Assembly: GCA_964493785.1 (NCBI GenBank)
Contig: CAZBPM010000002.1
Coordinates: forward strand, 62,001 to 126,000
Direction of reading: 5' to 3'
Source: Hyphomicrobium_A sp964493785
GTDB taxonomy: Bacteria; Pseudomonadota; Alphaproteobacteria; Rhizobiales; Hyphomicrobiaceae
DNA length: 64,000 nucleotides
This document shows positions 30,353 to 38,807 of this stretch, in pieces. Each line of letters starts with the position of its first letter. The first letter of the stretch is position 1. The notes beneath the pieces were generated by a model that saw only the letters and a program-made list of their open reading frames with translations, was not told the origin of the DNA and did not search any database. The translations under genes were made by a program, and so were the position numbers.

Positions 30353-32845
30353 CTATTCGGCAGCAGCCGGTCCAACGGCGCGCGCCGGTTGCACGACGGC
30401 GCTGTTGTTGGCCCGGTAATTGGGCTTCAGCGCGGCGGCATCGAAGTGATCCACTGCGATCACGCGCGCGGTCAGCGCCTCCAGCTCGCGCAGCTGCTGG
30501 CCCTCGCTCTCGGTCACCACGCCCTTGTCGATGGCGTCGCTGATCCAGTCGACGCCGTGGAAGCGATGGATCGTGCCCGCGCGGATGGCGCGATCGAGTT
30601 TCTTCTCGGCTTCCTCGACGGCGACAGCCTTCTTGAGTGCCACCTCGAGCAAGCCCGTCGCGTCGTCAGGGTCCTTCGACACATAGATGAACCGCGTCAA
30701 CCGATCGCGCGCGTCTGGGGCTTCAAGCAGCAGCCTAACCGCGCGATGACCCAGCGCGTCCGGGGCTGGCCGATAACGCGCGCCGAGCGGGAACGCGACG
30801 ACGCGCATGGCCCAGCGAGCGGCAGGAATGGGGAAGTTGTCGACGACGCCCCGCAGCGCCTCCTGGAAGCGATAGAGGCCGTTCATCGCCGCAAGATCGA
30901 CGAACGTCCGGTCCGTGAGCAGGCGACCATCGTCCTCATAGCGCTTCAGCACGCAGGCAAGAATGTAGAGTTCCGACAGGGCATCGGCGAGCCGGCCGGC
31001 GATCTTCTGTTTCGTCTTGAGCGAACCGCCCAACGTCGCCACGGAAAGATCGGCGACGAAGGCGAAGCTGCGCGCCGACCGCGCTAGCTGGCGGTACCAA
31101 TTGGCGGTATCGAACGACTTTTCCGGCACCGGAGCGAACAACGCGCCAGTGATGTTGTGGAAGAACCCGCCGCATGCGTTGGAGAACGAGAACGCGACGT
31201 GCTCGCCAAAGGCGGCGTCAAAAGCTTCGAGGCCGCGTGCGGAATCCGGCTCCTGGGCGGCCTTGATCTCGCGATAAAGGTAGGGGTGGGAGCGCAGTGC
31301 GCCCTGCGCGAACGTGATCAGGCCGCGCGTCAGGATGTTGGCGCCCTCGACCGTGACGCCGATCGGCACCATCTGGTAGGCCGACTGGAGATAGTTCGAC
31401 GGCCCGTCGCAAATGGCTCTGCCGCCGTGGATGTCGAAGGCATCGTTGACCGCGCGCCGCATGCGCTCGGTCGTCTGGTACTTCATCAGCGCCGAGATCA
31501 CCGACGGGCGTTCACCGCGCGATACCATAGCCGCCGTCACAGCGCGTGCCGCTTCGGTGGCGTATGCCGTTTCGATCTGCCGGGTCAGTGGCTCCTCGAT
31601 ACCCTCCATGCGCCCGATGGGCAGGCCGAACTGCTTGCGCAACCGCGCATACGCGCTCGATGAGCGCAGCATAGACTTGGCGCCTGCGGTCGCGGTCGAC
31701 GGAAGCGAGATGGCGCGGCCTGCCGCCAGGCACTCCATAAGCATGCGCCAGCCTTGGCCGGCCATTGCGGAGCCGCCGATGATCCAGTCGATCGGAATGA
31801 CGACATCGCGGCCCCAGTTGGGGCCATTAGGGAAGGCGTTGCCGGCGGGCAGATGTCGCCGTCCGATCTGCACGCCCGGATGCCGGGTCGGGATCAGTGC
31901 CAGCGTGATGCCGAGGTCTTCGCCCTTGCCGAGAATGTTCTCCGGATCTTGCAGCCGGAACGCGAGGCCGAGCAGGGTCGCCTTTGGTCCCAGCGTGATG
32001 TAGCGCTTGTCCCACGACAGGCGGATGGCCGGGCTGCCGTCTGGTCCGCGGAATACCGTGCCTATGTCGCGCATGGTCGCCGCATCCGAGCCCGACGTCG
32101 GTCCCGTCAGAGCAAAGCACGGGACTTCCTCGCCACGTGCCAGCCGCGGCAGGTAGAACCTCTTCTGCTGCTCGGTGCCGTAGCGCTCGATGAGTTCGCC
32201 CGGACCGAGAGAGTTGGGCACCATGACGATGATGGCAACGTCCGGGGCGCGGGATGCGATCTTGCCAATGATCAGCGACTGCGCCTGCGGCGAGAAGCCG
32301 AGGCCGCCGTGCTCCTTGGCGATCAACATGCCGAAGTACCCGCGCGACTTGACGAAGTCCCAGATCTTTTCGGGGATCTCCCGCTCGGTGTGCCTGATCT
32401 GCCAGTCGTTGATCATGCGACACAGCTCTTCGGTCGGGCCGTCGAGGAATGCCTGCTCCGCCGGCGTCAGCACAACAGGGGCGATGGCCCTGAGCTTGTT
32501 CCAGTCGGGCGTGCCGGAGAACAGCTCGGCATCGAAACCGATCGTGCCGGCATCGAGGGCCTGCTGCTCGGTGTCCGAGACCTTGGGAAGCGTGCCCTTC
32601 ACGAACTTCATCACGCGCGCGCTGACTTGATCGCGCCGGATCGCGGGGATCGACAGGAGAGCAAAGCCGGCAGCGAACATCCAGACGATCGCGCCAAACA
32701 GACCGGTTTGACCGTGAACGGCGTCCGATTGCCAAACCAGCGCGGCAAGGGCGAGCGCCACGGCCCAGCCCCAAAGCGGCGGCTTGTACATGCCAAGCGC
32801 GACGGTGCCCGCTAGGAGCGCGACGCAAAACAGGAGTTCGACCAT
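30353..32845 (-). CDS. fadE: Acyl-CoA dehydrogenase FadE
   Basis: An 830-residue acyl-CoA dehydrogenase of the long FadE type, catalysing the first step of beta-oxidation. Residues 1-75 hold membrane segments (VELLFCVALLAGTVALGM, GLFGAIVWMFAAGFALLS), as in E. coli FadE. The FAD/substrate domain has CFALTGPTSGSDAATMRD and DVVIPIDWIIGG. The FadE-specific C-terminal domain (DUF1974-like; about 560-800) is present. Start at 32845 is an ATG. It heads the fadE-fadJ-thiolase row, with an inverted repeat 68 bases upstream. Confidence 0.95.
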   Translation of the reverse strand: MVELLFCVALLAGTVALGMYKPPLWGWAVALALAALVWQSDAVHGQTGLFGAIVWMFAAGFALLSIPAIRRDQVSARVMKFVKGTLPKVSDTEQQALDAGTIGFDAELFSGTPDWNKLRAIAPVVLTPAEQAFLDGPTEELCRMINDWQIRHTEREIPEKIWDFVKSRGYFGMLIAKEHGGLGFSPQAQSLIIGKIASRAPDVAIIVMVPNSLGPGELIERYGTEQQKRFYLPRLARGEEVPCFALTGPTSGSDAATMRDIGTVFRGPDGSPAIRLSWDKRYITLGPKATLLGLAFRLQDPENILGKGEDLGITLALIPTRHPGVQIGRRHLPAGNAFPNGPNWGRDVVIPIDWIIGGSAMAGQGWRMLMECLAAGRAISLPSTATAGAKSMLRSSSAYARLRKQFGLPIGRMEGIEEPLTRQIETAYATEAARAVTAAMVSRGERPSVISALMKYQTTERMRRAVNDAFDIHGGRAICDGPSNYLQSAYQMVPIGVTVEGANILTRGLITFAQGALRSHPYLYREIKAAQEPDSARGLEAFDAAFGEHVAFSFSNACGGFFHNITGALFAPVPEKSFDTANWYRQLARSARSFAFVADLSVATLGGSLKTKQKIAGRLADALSELYILACVLKRYEDDGRLLTDRTFVDLAAMNGLYRFQEALRGVVDNFPIPAARWAMRVVAFPLGARYRPAPDALGHRAVRLLLEAPDARDRLTRFIYVSKDPDDATGLLEVALKKAVAVEEAEKKLDRAIRAGTIHRFHGVDWISDAIDKGVVTESEGQQLRELEALTARVIAVDHFDAAALKPNYRANNSAVVQPARAVGPAAAE

Positions 32846-32913
32846 GATTTTTGCCTCCGCGGATCGTGACTTGGGTGGATCCGGCTCAGACGCAACCTAA
32901 CGTGCGGCTCATT

Positions 32914-32935
32914 GCATTGGCGTTAAGCTCAATGC
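32914..32935. promoter_or_regulatory. Inverted repeat upstream of fadE
   Basis: GCATTG (32914-32919) and CAATGC (32930-32935) flank a 10-base spacer 68 bases upstream of the fadE start. Fatty-acid repressors often bind such dyads, but the sequence does not match the known FadR or PsrA consensus, so this is only a candidate. Confidence 0.35.
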
Positions 32936-33039
32936 GAGCTTTCCGGGCGTGCCAAAATGCAGGTCGGCCGCCCATGTCCTGCGCCCGATAACCCGAGCCC
33001 GGCAAGTATAGCCTTTTTGTGTTGCAGGCGAGACTGAAA

Positions 33040-33055
33040 CCGCCCGGGAGGGCGG
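33040..33055 (-). terminator. Hairpin after the flavocytochrome-type gene
   Basis: CCGCCC (33040-33045) and GGGCGG (33050-33055) form a 6-bp stem with a 4-base loop, 17 bases past the stop; TTTC follows on the minus strand. It is a weak to moderate terminator candidate. Confidence 0.4.
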
Positions 33056-33071
33056 GCCTGGCTTATTCTGC

Positions 33072-34391
33072 TCAGCCCTTATGTAAGAGCGCCGTGTTGT
33101 CGTTGAAAGCGTCAGCGATGATCGCGTGGTACCAGGCGAGGCTTTCCTCATAATTCTTGCGGCGCATCTCGGGGGTCTCACCCTTTTGCGAGATGAATGG
33201 ATCGTGCGGGGTGAGGTTCGGCTTGCCGTCGGCCTGACCGGGCGTGTAGTCGGCACCGATCTTGATTGTGTCTTCTGCGGCCACAAGCGACCAGCAGGTG
33301 TTGCGATACCGCGCGACCAACGGCTCGCCTCCTAGGAGCGATGCGATAATATCGGCGGCCACCACGCGCCCCTGACTGTTCGCCGAGTACGCGGACTTCG
33401 GCATCTCGTTGGCGATGGCGGCATCGCCGATCACGTAGACGCCATCCACCAGGGCGGACGCGAAATTCTCCGGCTTGATCGGACACCAGCCCTTGTCGCT
33501 GGCGCAGCCGGCCGCAATGGCGATGTCTCCGGCTGTCTGCACCGGGATCACGTTCACCACCGCGCCCTTCATCTTCAATCCCGAGGCCGTCTCGACCTCC
33601 ATCGCCTTCGGGTCGACGCGCACCACGCGGAAATCGTCGATTTCGTTGGTGAGATTGAGGTCGATGATGCCCGGGTAGTACCGGTCGAATGCTTCCTCGA
33701 ATGCACCCTGCTTGGAGAACATTTTCTTCGCGTCGAGGATGACAAGCTTCGACTTGGGCTTATGCGTCTTGAGATAGTGCGCGATCATGCAAGCGCGCTC
33801 GTAGGGGCCTGGCGGGCAGCGATAGGGATTGCCCGGCACCGTCATGATCACGACGCCGCCGTCAGCCATCGCCTCCAGTTGTTTCATAAGGAGCAGTGTC
33901 TGCGGACCGGCCTTCCACGCGTGGGGCATAATCTCAGCCGCTTCGGCAGAATAGCCTTCAATGGCGCCATATTTGAAATCGATGCCCGGCGCGATCACGA
34001 GGCGGTCGAACGGCAGGACGCTGCCACCAGCCACCTTCACCGTCTTCTTCGCGACGTCGATGTCGGTGGCCGTGTCCGTCACGACTTCGACACCGATCTT
34101 TCTCAGCCCGTCGTAGCTGTGCTCCAGCGAGGAGAACTTGCGGAAGCCGCCCAGAAAGTGGTTGGAGTTGAAGCAGGAGGTGTAGAGCTGACGCTTTTCG
34201 ATGATCGTGACGTCAAGTTGCGGCGCTTCGCTTTTCAGGATGCGCGCGACGGTGCCGCCTCCCGCCCCGCCGCCGACGATGACGATTCGGGCCTTGGCTC
34301 CGCCTAAAGCCGGAGCGGCGATGAGCCCCGCACCCGCCGCCGCGAGCGCACCTCCCCCGAGGATCCGCCCAAACTCCCTTCGATTTATCAT
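33072..34391 (-). CDS. Flavocytochrome c sulfide dehydrogenase-type flavoprotein
   Basis: A 439-residue periplasmic flavoprotein like FccB/SoxF, which oxidises sulfide or assists the Sox system. The Tat signal NRREFGRILGGGALAAAGA is at residues 3-21. The FAD loop is ARIVIVGGGAGGGTVARI. The cysteines expected for the redox disulfide next to FAD are present (YRCPPGPYERACM and GWCPIKPENF), with a further one in TSCFNSNHFLGG. Start MINRREF at 34391; the long upstream extension to 34784 runs against the SoxY gene and is not real. It is divergent from soxYZ, with no cytochrome subunit gene beside it. Confidence 0.92.
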   Translation of the reverse strand: MINRREFGRILGGGALAAAGAGLIAAPALGGAKARIVIVGGGAGGGTVARILKSEAPQLDVTIIEKRQLYTSCFNSNHFLGGFRKFSSLEHSYDGLRKIGVEVVTDTATDIDVAKKTVKVAGGSVLPFDRLVIAPGIDFKYGAIEGYSAEAAEIMPHAWKAGPQTLLLMKQLEAMADGGVVIMTVPGNPYRCPPGPYERACMIAHYLKTHKPKSKLVILDAKKMFSKQGAFEEAFDRYYPGIIDLNLTNEIDDFRVVRVDPKAMEVETASGLKMKGAVVNVIPVQTAGDIAIAAGCASDKGWCPIKPENFASALVDGVYVIGDAAIANEMPKSAYSANSQGRVVAADIIASLLGGEPLVARYRNTCWSLVAAEDTIKIGADYTPGQADGKPNLTPHDPFISQKGETPEMRRKNYEESLAWYHAIIADAFNDNTALLHKG

Positions 34392-34511
34392 CCTGTGGCG
34401 CCTTGTTGCCGGCCCGTCGTTGCCGGTATCGTATCCCCCGTGCGCGGCGGCGGGCAACATACCGTTTGTGGAACTTCCCAAGCGCGCAACAGAACGCGAT
34501 GAGGCGCTAAC

Positions 34512-34979
34512 GTGCTCGACCGGCGAACATTTCTCCTGCAGGGCGCAACCGCGACCGCTCTCGTCGCTATGTTGGGCCGCGCCGATGCCCTGCGCGCGGA
34601 GCCGGCGGCCGAGGAAACTGCCGAATTCAAGGCTTCGCTCGAGGCGCTGCTTGGCAACGCGACACGCCAGCAAGGCGGGATCACGCTCGATCTGCCCGAC
34701 AGCGTCGAGAACGGTGACTACGTCCCGCTGGCGATCGCCGTCGAAAGCCCGATGACAGCCGAAAGCCACGTCAAGGCGGTGCATCTGCTTTCAACCGCCA
34801 ATCCGCGTGCCGCCGTCGCCACGTTCCGGTTTTCGCTGCTGTCGGGAACAGCGCGCGTCACCAGCCGCATGCGACTCGCCAGGACCCAGGACGTAGTGGC
34901 CGTCGCCGAGATGTCTGATGGGCGGGTTCTTCTTGCACGGCGCAAGGTCGACGTGAAAGTCGGCGGCTGTGGAATTTGA
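34512..34979 (+). CDS. soxY: Sulfur carrier protein SoxY
   Basis: SoxY, 155 residues, carries thiosulfate-derived sulfur on its C-terminal cysteine. The tail reads VGGCGI, with C153 as carrier (the usual tail is GGCGG, so the last residue differs). A Tat-type signal DRRTFLLQGATATALVAM lies at the start. The start is GTG at 34512 with GAGG upstream. Twelve bases separate it from soxZ. SoxB, SoxAX and SoxCD genes, needed for full thiosulfate oxidation, are not in this window. Confidence 0.93.
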   Translation: MLDRRTFLLQGATATALVAMLGRADALRAEPAAEETAEFKASLEALLGNATRQQGGITLDLPDSVENGDYVPLAIAVESPMTAESHVKAVHLLSTANPRAAVATFRFSLLSGTARVTSRMRLARTQDVVAVAEMSDGRVLLARRKVDVKVGGCGI

Positions 34980-34991
34980 GGACAAGCAGCC

Positions 34992-35318
34992 ATGATGAAG
35001 AAGCCGCCGCGCATCAAGTTGCCGGAGACGATCAACACCGGCGAGATGATCGAGATCAAGACGCTCGCCACCCACATCATGGAGACCGGCAACCGCAAGG
35101 ACTCAGCCGGCAACATCATTCCGCGGGACATCATCCACACGTTCACGGCGAGCTTCGAGGGTGAGGAAGTTTTCACGGCGACGCTGGGATCGGGCGTCGC
35201 TGCGAACCCCTACATAGCGTTCTTCATGCGCGTGCCCGGTCCGGGGACACTGGTTCTCACGTGGCAGGACGACGAGGGTACGACCACGGTCGAGAAGGTG
35301 CCGCTGAACGTGGCGTGA
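34992..35318 (+). CDS. soxZ: Sulfur carrier partner SoxZ
   Basis: SoxZ, 108 residues, has no signal peptide and would be exported as a complex with the Tat-targeted SoxY. Seen: the immunoglobulin-like strands PRIKLPETINTGEMIEIKTL, THIMETGNRKDSAGNIIPRD and GVAANPYIAFFMRVPGPG, all typical. It ends four bases from the end of the convergent membrane-protein gene. Confidence 0.94.
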   Translation: MMKKPPRIKLPETINTGEMIEIKTLATHIMETGNRKDSAGNIIPRDIIHTFTASFEGEEVFTATLGSGVAANPYIAFFMRVPGPGTLVLTWQDDEGTTTVEKVPLNVA

Positions 35319-35321
35319 TCT

Positions 35322-36062
35322 TCACGGCTTTGGCGGCAACTCCCGCGGGGGATGTCGCAGCCGCGCGATGCGTTCCGTAAGATCGTGCCAGCCGCGCGCC
35401 ATATATGCGCGTACGCGTGCAATGCGCGGCTTCAGTTCGAGCCATCCCATCTCGATGCGTGGCTTCAGGTCGGCCCACGCGCGATGCAGGAACTGGCGTG
35501 CACGCCATTTGACAACGCGGCCGTAGCGCCACACCCAAGACGCACGAACCCACTCGAACATCGCATCCTTCCACGGGACGAATATCTCGTAGCCGCGCGC
35601 GAACCAGCCGATCTGCATGAGCGCCGGCTTGGTCAGCAGGAATACGCGCGCGATGAGCGCTGTCGAAAGAATTTTCGCGATGACGATGATCACACCGGCG
35701 CTGATCAAGTGGCCAGTCGTGAGGAAATAGACGCCGAGCAGCTTCGCCGGAATGAGGACCACACTCGGGATAGCGAACGCGACCAGCGCCCCATAGGGTG
35801 GCAGGCTGGCGATCAGACGCTCCAGTTGCGCCCAAAGCGGATAGCGCGCGAGCCGCGCGAGCAAGTCCGATAGCGGACGCCAACCCCATTCCTCGAAGAG
35901 CAGGATGAGGGCGGCAAGAATGTTCAGAAGCAGGATGACGCCCGGGCGTACCGCGTCCCACAGCAGAAGCAAGCCGCGAGCCAGTGCGAGCAGGACGTCA
36001 CTCAGGACATCCGCCACCGCGCGAAACACGCGCTCGAGGTCGATCCTGAGTTGCCTCCACAT
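35322..36062 (-). CDS. Hypothetical membrane protein
   Basis: 246 residues with at least three hydrophobic segments: ALARGLLLLWDAVRPGVILL, GALVAFAIPSVVLIPAKLLG and LISAGVIIVIAKILSTALIA. The C-terminal 90 residues are Arg/Trp-rich and amphipathic (WADLKPRIEMGWLELKPRIA is a repeat-like unit: LKPRIE/LKPRIA). Similar proteins occur in Bradyrhizobium and relatives as far as I recall, with no known role. Start MWRQLRIDL at 36062, with CGGAGA upstream. It lies between soxZ and the pseudoazurin gene. Confidence 0.8.
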   Translation of the reverse strand: MWRQLRIDLERVFRAVADVLSDVLLALARGLLLLWDAVRPGVILLLNILAALILLFEEWGWRPLSDLLARLARYPLWAQLERLIASLPPYGALVAFAIPSVVLIPAKLLGVYFLTTGHLISAGVIIVIAKILSTALIARVFLLTKPALMQIGWFARGYEIFVPWKDAMFEWVRASWVWRYGRVVKWRARQFLHRAWADLKPRIEMGWLELKPRIARVRAYMARGWHDLTERIARLRHPPRELPPKP

Positions 36063-36179
36063 ATATTCGGTCTCCGCTCCCGGACCTTGACGACACCAAC
36101 GAGGGTAACCCTCGCAAGCCTGCAACGACCCTAACACCAAACGCTCAAGCGCCCTCCACCTGAGACAAAACGACAAGGA

Positions 36180-36206
36180 TTGACGCGCTCCGGATCATTC
36201 TATACT
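36180..36206 (+). promoter_or_regulatory. Candidate sigma-70 promoter of the pseudoazurin gene
   Basis: TTGACG (36180-36185) and TATACT (36201-36206) are close to the -35 and -10 consensus, 29 bases before the ATG. The spacer is 15 bases, shorter than the usual 16-18, which would weaken the promoter unless it is activated. Confidence 0.5.
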
Positions 36207-36234
36207 TTCGCCGTAAAGAATTAGAGGAGCCGCC

Positions 36235-36678
36235 ATGAAGCTTGTTTCACTTCTCACCATCGCCACTTTGTCGCTTGTAAGCGCTGCCGGCACCGCAGTG
36301 GCCGCTGAGCACGAGATCCTGATCAAGAACACCAACGGCAAGGGCAAGTTCATGGTGTTCGAGCCCGACTTCCTGAAGGTCGAGCCGGGCGACACTGTGA
36401 AGTTCAAGCTGGTCGACAAGAACCACAACGCCGAGGCGGTGAAGGAAGTCTGGCCGGAAGGCGTCGAGGCACTCAAGGGCGAGATGAACCAGGACGCCGA
36501 GTTCGTCATCGAGAAGCCCGGCTATTACGGCATCAAATGCCACCCGCATTACACGATGGGCATGGTCGCACTGATCGTCGCAGGCGAGCCGACCAATCAA
36601 TCGCAGTTGGACGGGTACAAGGCACCCGGCGGCGCCAAGAAGCGCTGGGACGAACTCGTCCAGCAGCTGAAGAAATAG
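36235..36678 (+). CDS. Pseudoazurin
   Basis: A periplasmic type 1 (blue) copper protein, 147 residues, carrying single electrons, for example to nitrite reductase, or from a methylamine or sulfur oxidation system. Signal peptide 1-23 (ending AVAA). Copper ligands are all present: H64 in NHNAE, C102, H105 and M110 in KCHPHYTMGM. The long helical C-terminus (QLDGYKAPGGAKKRWDELV) is typical of pseudoazurin. A ribosome site GAGGAG precedes the ATG. No nitrite reductase is in this window; the nearby flavoprotein/SoxYZ genes are possible partners. Confidence 0.95.
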   Translation: MKLVSLLTIATLSLVSAAGTAVAAEHEILIKNTNGKGKFMVFEPDFLKVEPGDTVKFKLVDKNHNAEAVKEVWPEGVEALKGEMNQDAEFVIEKPGYYGIKCHPHYTMGMVALIVAGEPTNQSQLDGYKAPGGAKKRWDELVQQLKK

Positions 36679-36740
36679 AATTCAAATCGGTGCCGGCGAA
36701 CGATTCCCAGATGGCATCCCGTATCGTCGATCGGCACCGT

Positions 36741-36770
36741 GCCGGCCGCTTCATAGCGGCCGGCTCTTTT
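36741..36770 (+). terminator. Intrinsic terminator after the pseudoazurin gene
   Basis: GCCGGCCGCT (36741-36750) and AGCGGCCGGC (36755-36764) pair perfectly over 10 bases with loop TCAT, followed by TCTTTT. It lies between the convergent pseudoazurin and ABC exporter genes. Confidence 0.85.
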
Positions 36771-38712
36771 ATTCCGCGGTCATCAACAGCACGTCGTCCG
36801 GGCTGAGCGCGCCATCGCGCTCCGCATCCTCGAGCGCGTGCACGAGGTTTTCGCGGGCCTTTTCGGCCTCGCGCTGGCGCGTCCACAGGCTTGCGTATAG
36901 TCCGCCCTTGGCCATGAGTGCCGCGTGCGTGCCCTGCTCGGCGACGCGCCCCTTGTCAATCACCAGAATGTTATCGGCGTGCACGATGGTCGAAAGCCGG
37001 TGCGCGATCACCAGTGACGTTCTGTTCTTTGCCACCTGCTCCAGCGCGTCCTGGATCTCCCGCTCCGTGTGGCTGTCGAGAGCGCTGGTCGCCTCATCCA
37101 AAATGAGAATCGGCGGTCCTTTTAGGATGGTGCGCGCGATCGCGACACGCTGCTTTTCGCCGCCGGACAGCTTCAGGCCGCGCTCGCCCACCATCGTCTT
37201 GTAACCTTGCGGCAGCATGCGGATGAACCCGTCGATTTGCGCGAGGCGCGCGGCCTCGTAGACCTCCTCGTCGCTCGCATCGGGCCGGCCGTACTTGATG
37301 TTGTAGAAGATGGTGTCGTTGAACAGCACGCTGTCCTGGGGGACAACGCCGATCGCACCGCGCAGGCTCTTCTGCGTGACGTCGCGGATGTCCTGCCCGT
37401 CGATGGTCACGCGTCCGCCCTCGATATCGTAGAAGCGGAACAGGATGCGCGCGATCGTAGACTTTCCCGCGCCAGACGGGCCGACGATGGCAACCATGTG
37501 CCCGGCCGGGACCGTGAACGTCACACCCTTCAGCACCTGCCGTCCGCCCTCGTCGTAGGCGAAGGTGACGTTGTCGAAGCTGATCTCGCCGCGTTTGACG
37601 TCGAGCGGTCTAGCCCCAGGGCGATCCTTGATTTCCGGCCGCTCGCCGAGCAGTGTGAACATGGCTTCGAGATCGACCAGTCCCTGTTTGATGTCGCGAT
37701 ACACCATGCCCATGAAGTTGAGCGGCATGTAGAGCTGGATCAGCAGGGCGTTGACCATCACGAACTCGCCTATGCTGTGCGTGCCGGCCATGATACCGCG
37801 CGCAGCCAGCAGCATGCAGGCCGTCATCCCGATGGTGAAGATCAGCGTCTGGCCGGTGTTGAGCAAGCCGAGCGAGCGGAACGTCTTGATCGCAGCCTTC
37901 TCATAGCGCGCCATCGATGTATCGAAGCGACGCGTCTCAAGCTCCTCGTTGCCGAAGTATTTCACGGTCTCGAAATTGAGCAGGCTGTCGACGGCCTTGG
38001 TGTTGGCCTCGGTATCGCTGTCATTCATCTCGCGGCGGATGGCGATGCGGCGCTCGCTGGCCGCGAATGTGAACCACATGTAGGCGGCGATCGTCGCGTA
38101 CATGATGGCGACGTAGCGCCAGTCGAAATAGTAGAGCAGCATTCCAGAAACGAGCAGCAGCTCGATCGCGGTCGGCACCACGTTGAGGATGCCCATGCGG
38201 ATGATCAGCTCGACGCCGCGCGTCGCCCGTTCGATCACACGAGAAAGTCCGCCTGTGCGGCGCTCGAGGTGGAAGCGCAGCGATAATCTATGCAGATGCT
38301 CGAACGTGCGGTTGTTGAGTTGCCGCACTGCGTTCTGGCCGACCTCGGTGAAGATGATGTCGCGCACCTGGGTCAGCGCCATCATGAGAACGCGGCCGGT
38401 GCCGTACGCGAGGATCAGCATCACGATACCGGCGGTCATGCCCTGAGCAGCACCGGCGGCCGAACTTCCCGCCGAGGCGGTCAGCAGATCTGTGGCGTCC
38501 TTGTAGAAGATCGGCACTGCCACGGTGATGATCTTCGCAACGAGGAGCACCGCGAAGGCGAGAACAACGCGTTGGCGCAAGTCCGGCCTGTTGGCCGGCC
38601 ACACCAGTGGCAGCAGGCCGATGAGCGCGTCCCGATGCGATGTCTTGATCGGTGCTGGGGTCCCTTCCCGCTGATTGTTCGGGGCAGCCGTGACTACGGG
38701 AGGAGGCGACAT
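36769..38712 (-). CDS. ABC transporter, Atm1/HMT1 type (fused permease-ATPase)
   Basis: A 647-residue half-transporter: six membrane helices (about 60-330), then the ATPase with Walker A GPSGAGKST, signature LSGGEKQR and Walker B ILILDEATS. It belongs to the heavy-metal/Atm1 type, which exports glutathione-linked sulfur or metal compounds; the family trait NFETVKYFGNEELE is present in the cytosolic loop. Start MSPPPVV at 38712. It is alone on the minus strand with the secreted coiled-coil gene upstream. The substrate cannot be fixed from sequence. Confidence 0.93.
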   Translation of the reverse strand: MSPPPVVTAAPNNQREGTPAPIKTSHRDALIGLLPLVWPANRPDLRQRVVLAFAVLLVAKIITVAVPIFYKDATDLLTASAGSSAAGAAQGMTAGIVMLILAYGTGRVLMMALTQVRDIIFTEVGQNAVRQLNNRTFEHLHRLSLRFHLERRTGGLSRVIERATRGVELIIRMGILNVVPTAIELLLVSGMLLYYFDWRYVAIMYATIAAYMWFTFAASERRIAIRREMNDSDTEANTKAVDSLLNFETVKYFGNEELETRRFDTSMARYEKAAIKTFRSLGLLNTGQTLIFTIGMTACMLLAARGIMAGTHSIGEFVMVNALLIQLYMPLNFMGMVYRDIKQGLVDLEAMFTLLGERPEIKDRPGARPLDVKRGEISFDNVTFAYDEGGRQVLKGVTFTVPAGHMVAIVGPSGAGKSTIARILFRFYDIEGGRVTIDGQDIRDVTQKSLRGAIGVVPQDSVLFNDTIFYNIKYGRPDASDEEVYEAARLAQIDGFIRMLPQGYKTMVGERGLKLSGGEKQRVAIARTILKGPPILILDEATSALDSHTEREIQDALEQVAKNRTSLVIAHRLSTIVHADNILVIDKGRVAEQGTHAALMAKGGLYASLWTRQREAEKARENLVHALEDAERDGALSPDDVLLMTAE

Positions 38713-38807
38713 GAAACCTGCTTGCTCAAGGATTTGAGGTGCGGAGCATCGTCCGCGCACCGCGCGCCTTGATCCGCTAGAGCAGACCGCTACGTCCCGG
38801 CACCACG

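Noticed and set aside
31754..32815. 353-residue plus-strand frame over fadE
   Set aside because: Antisense shadow with no domain or ribosome site.
33072..34784. 570-residue reading of the flavoprotein with a long N-terminal extension
   Set aside because: The extension lies antisense to soxY and lacks homology; the Tat signal begins at 34391.
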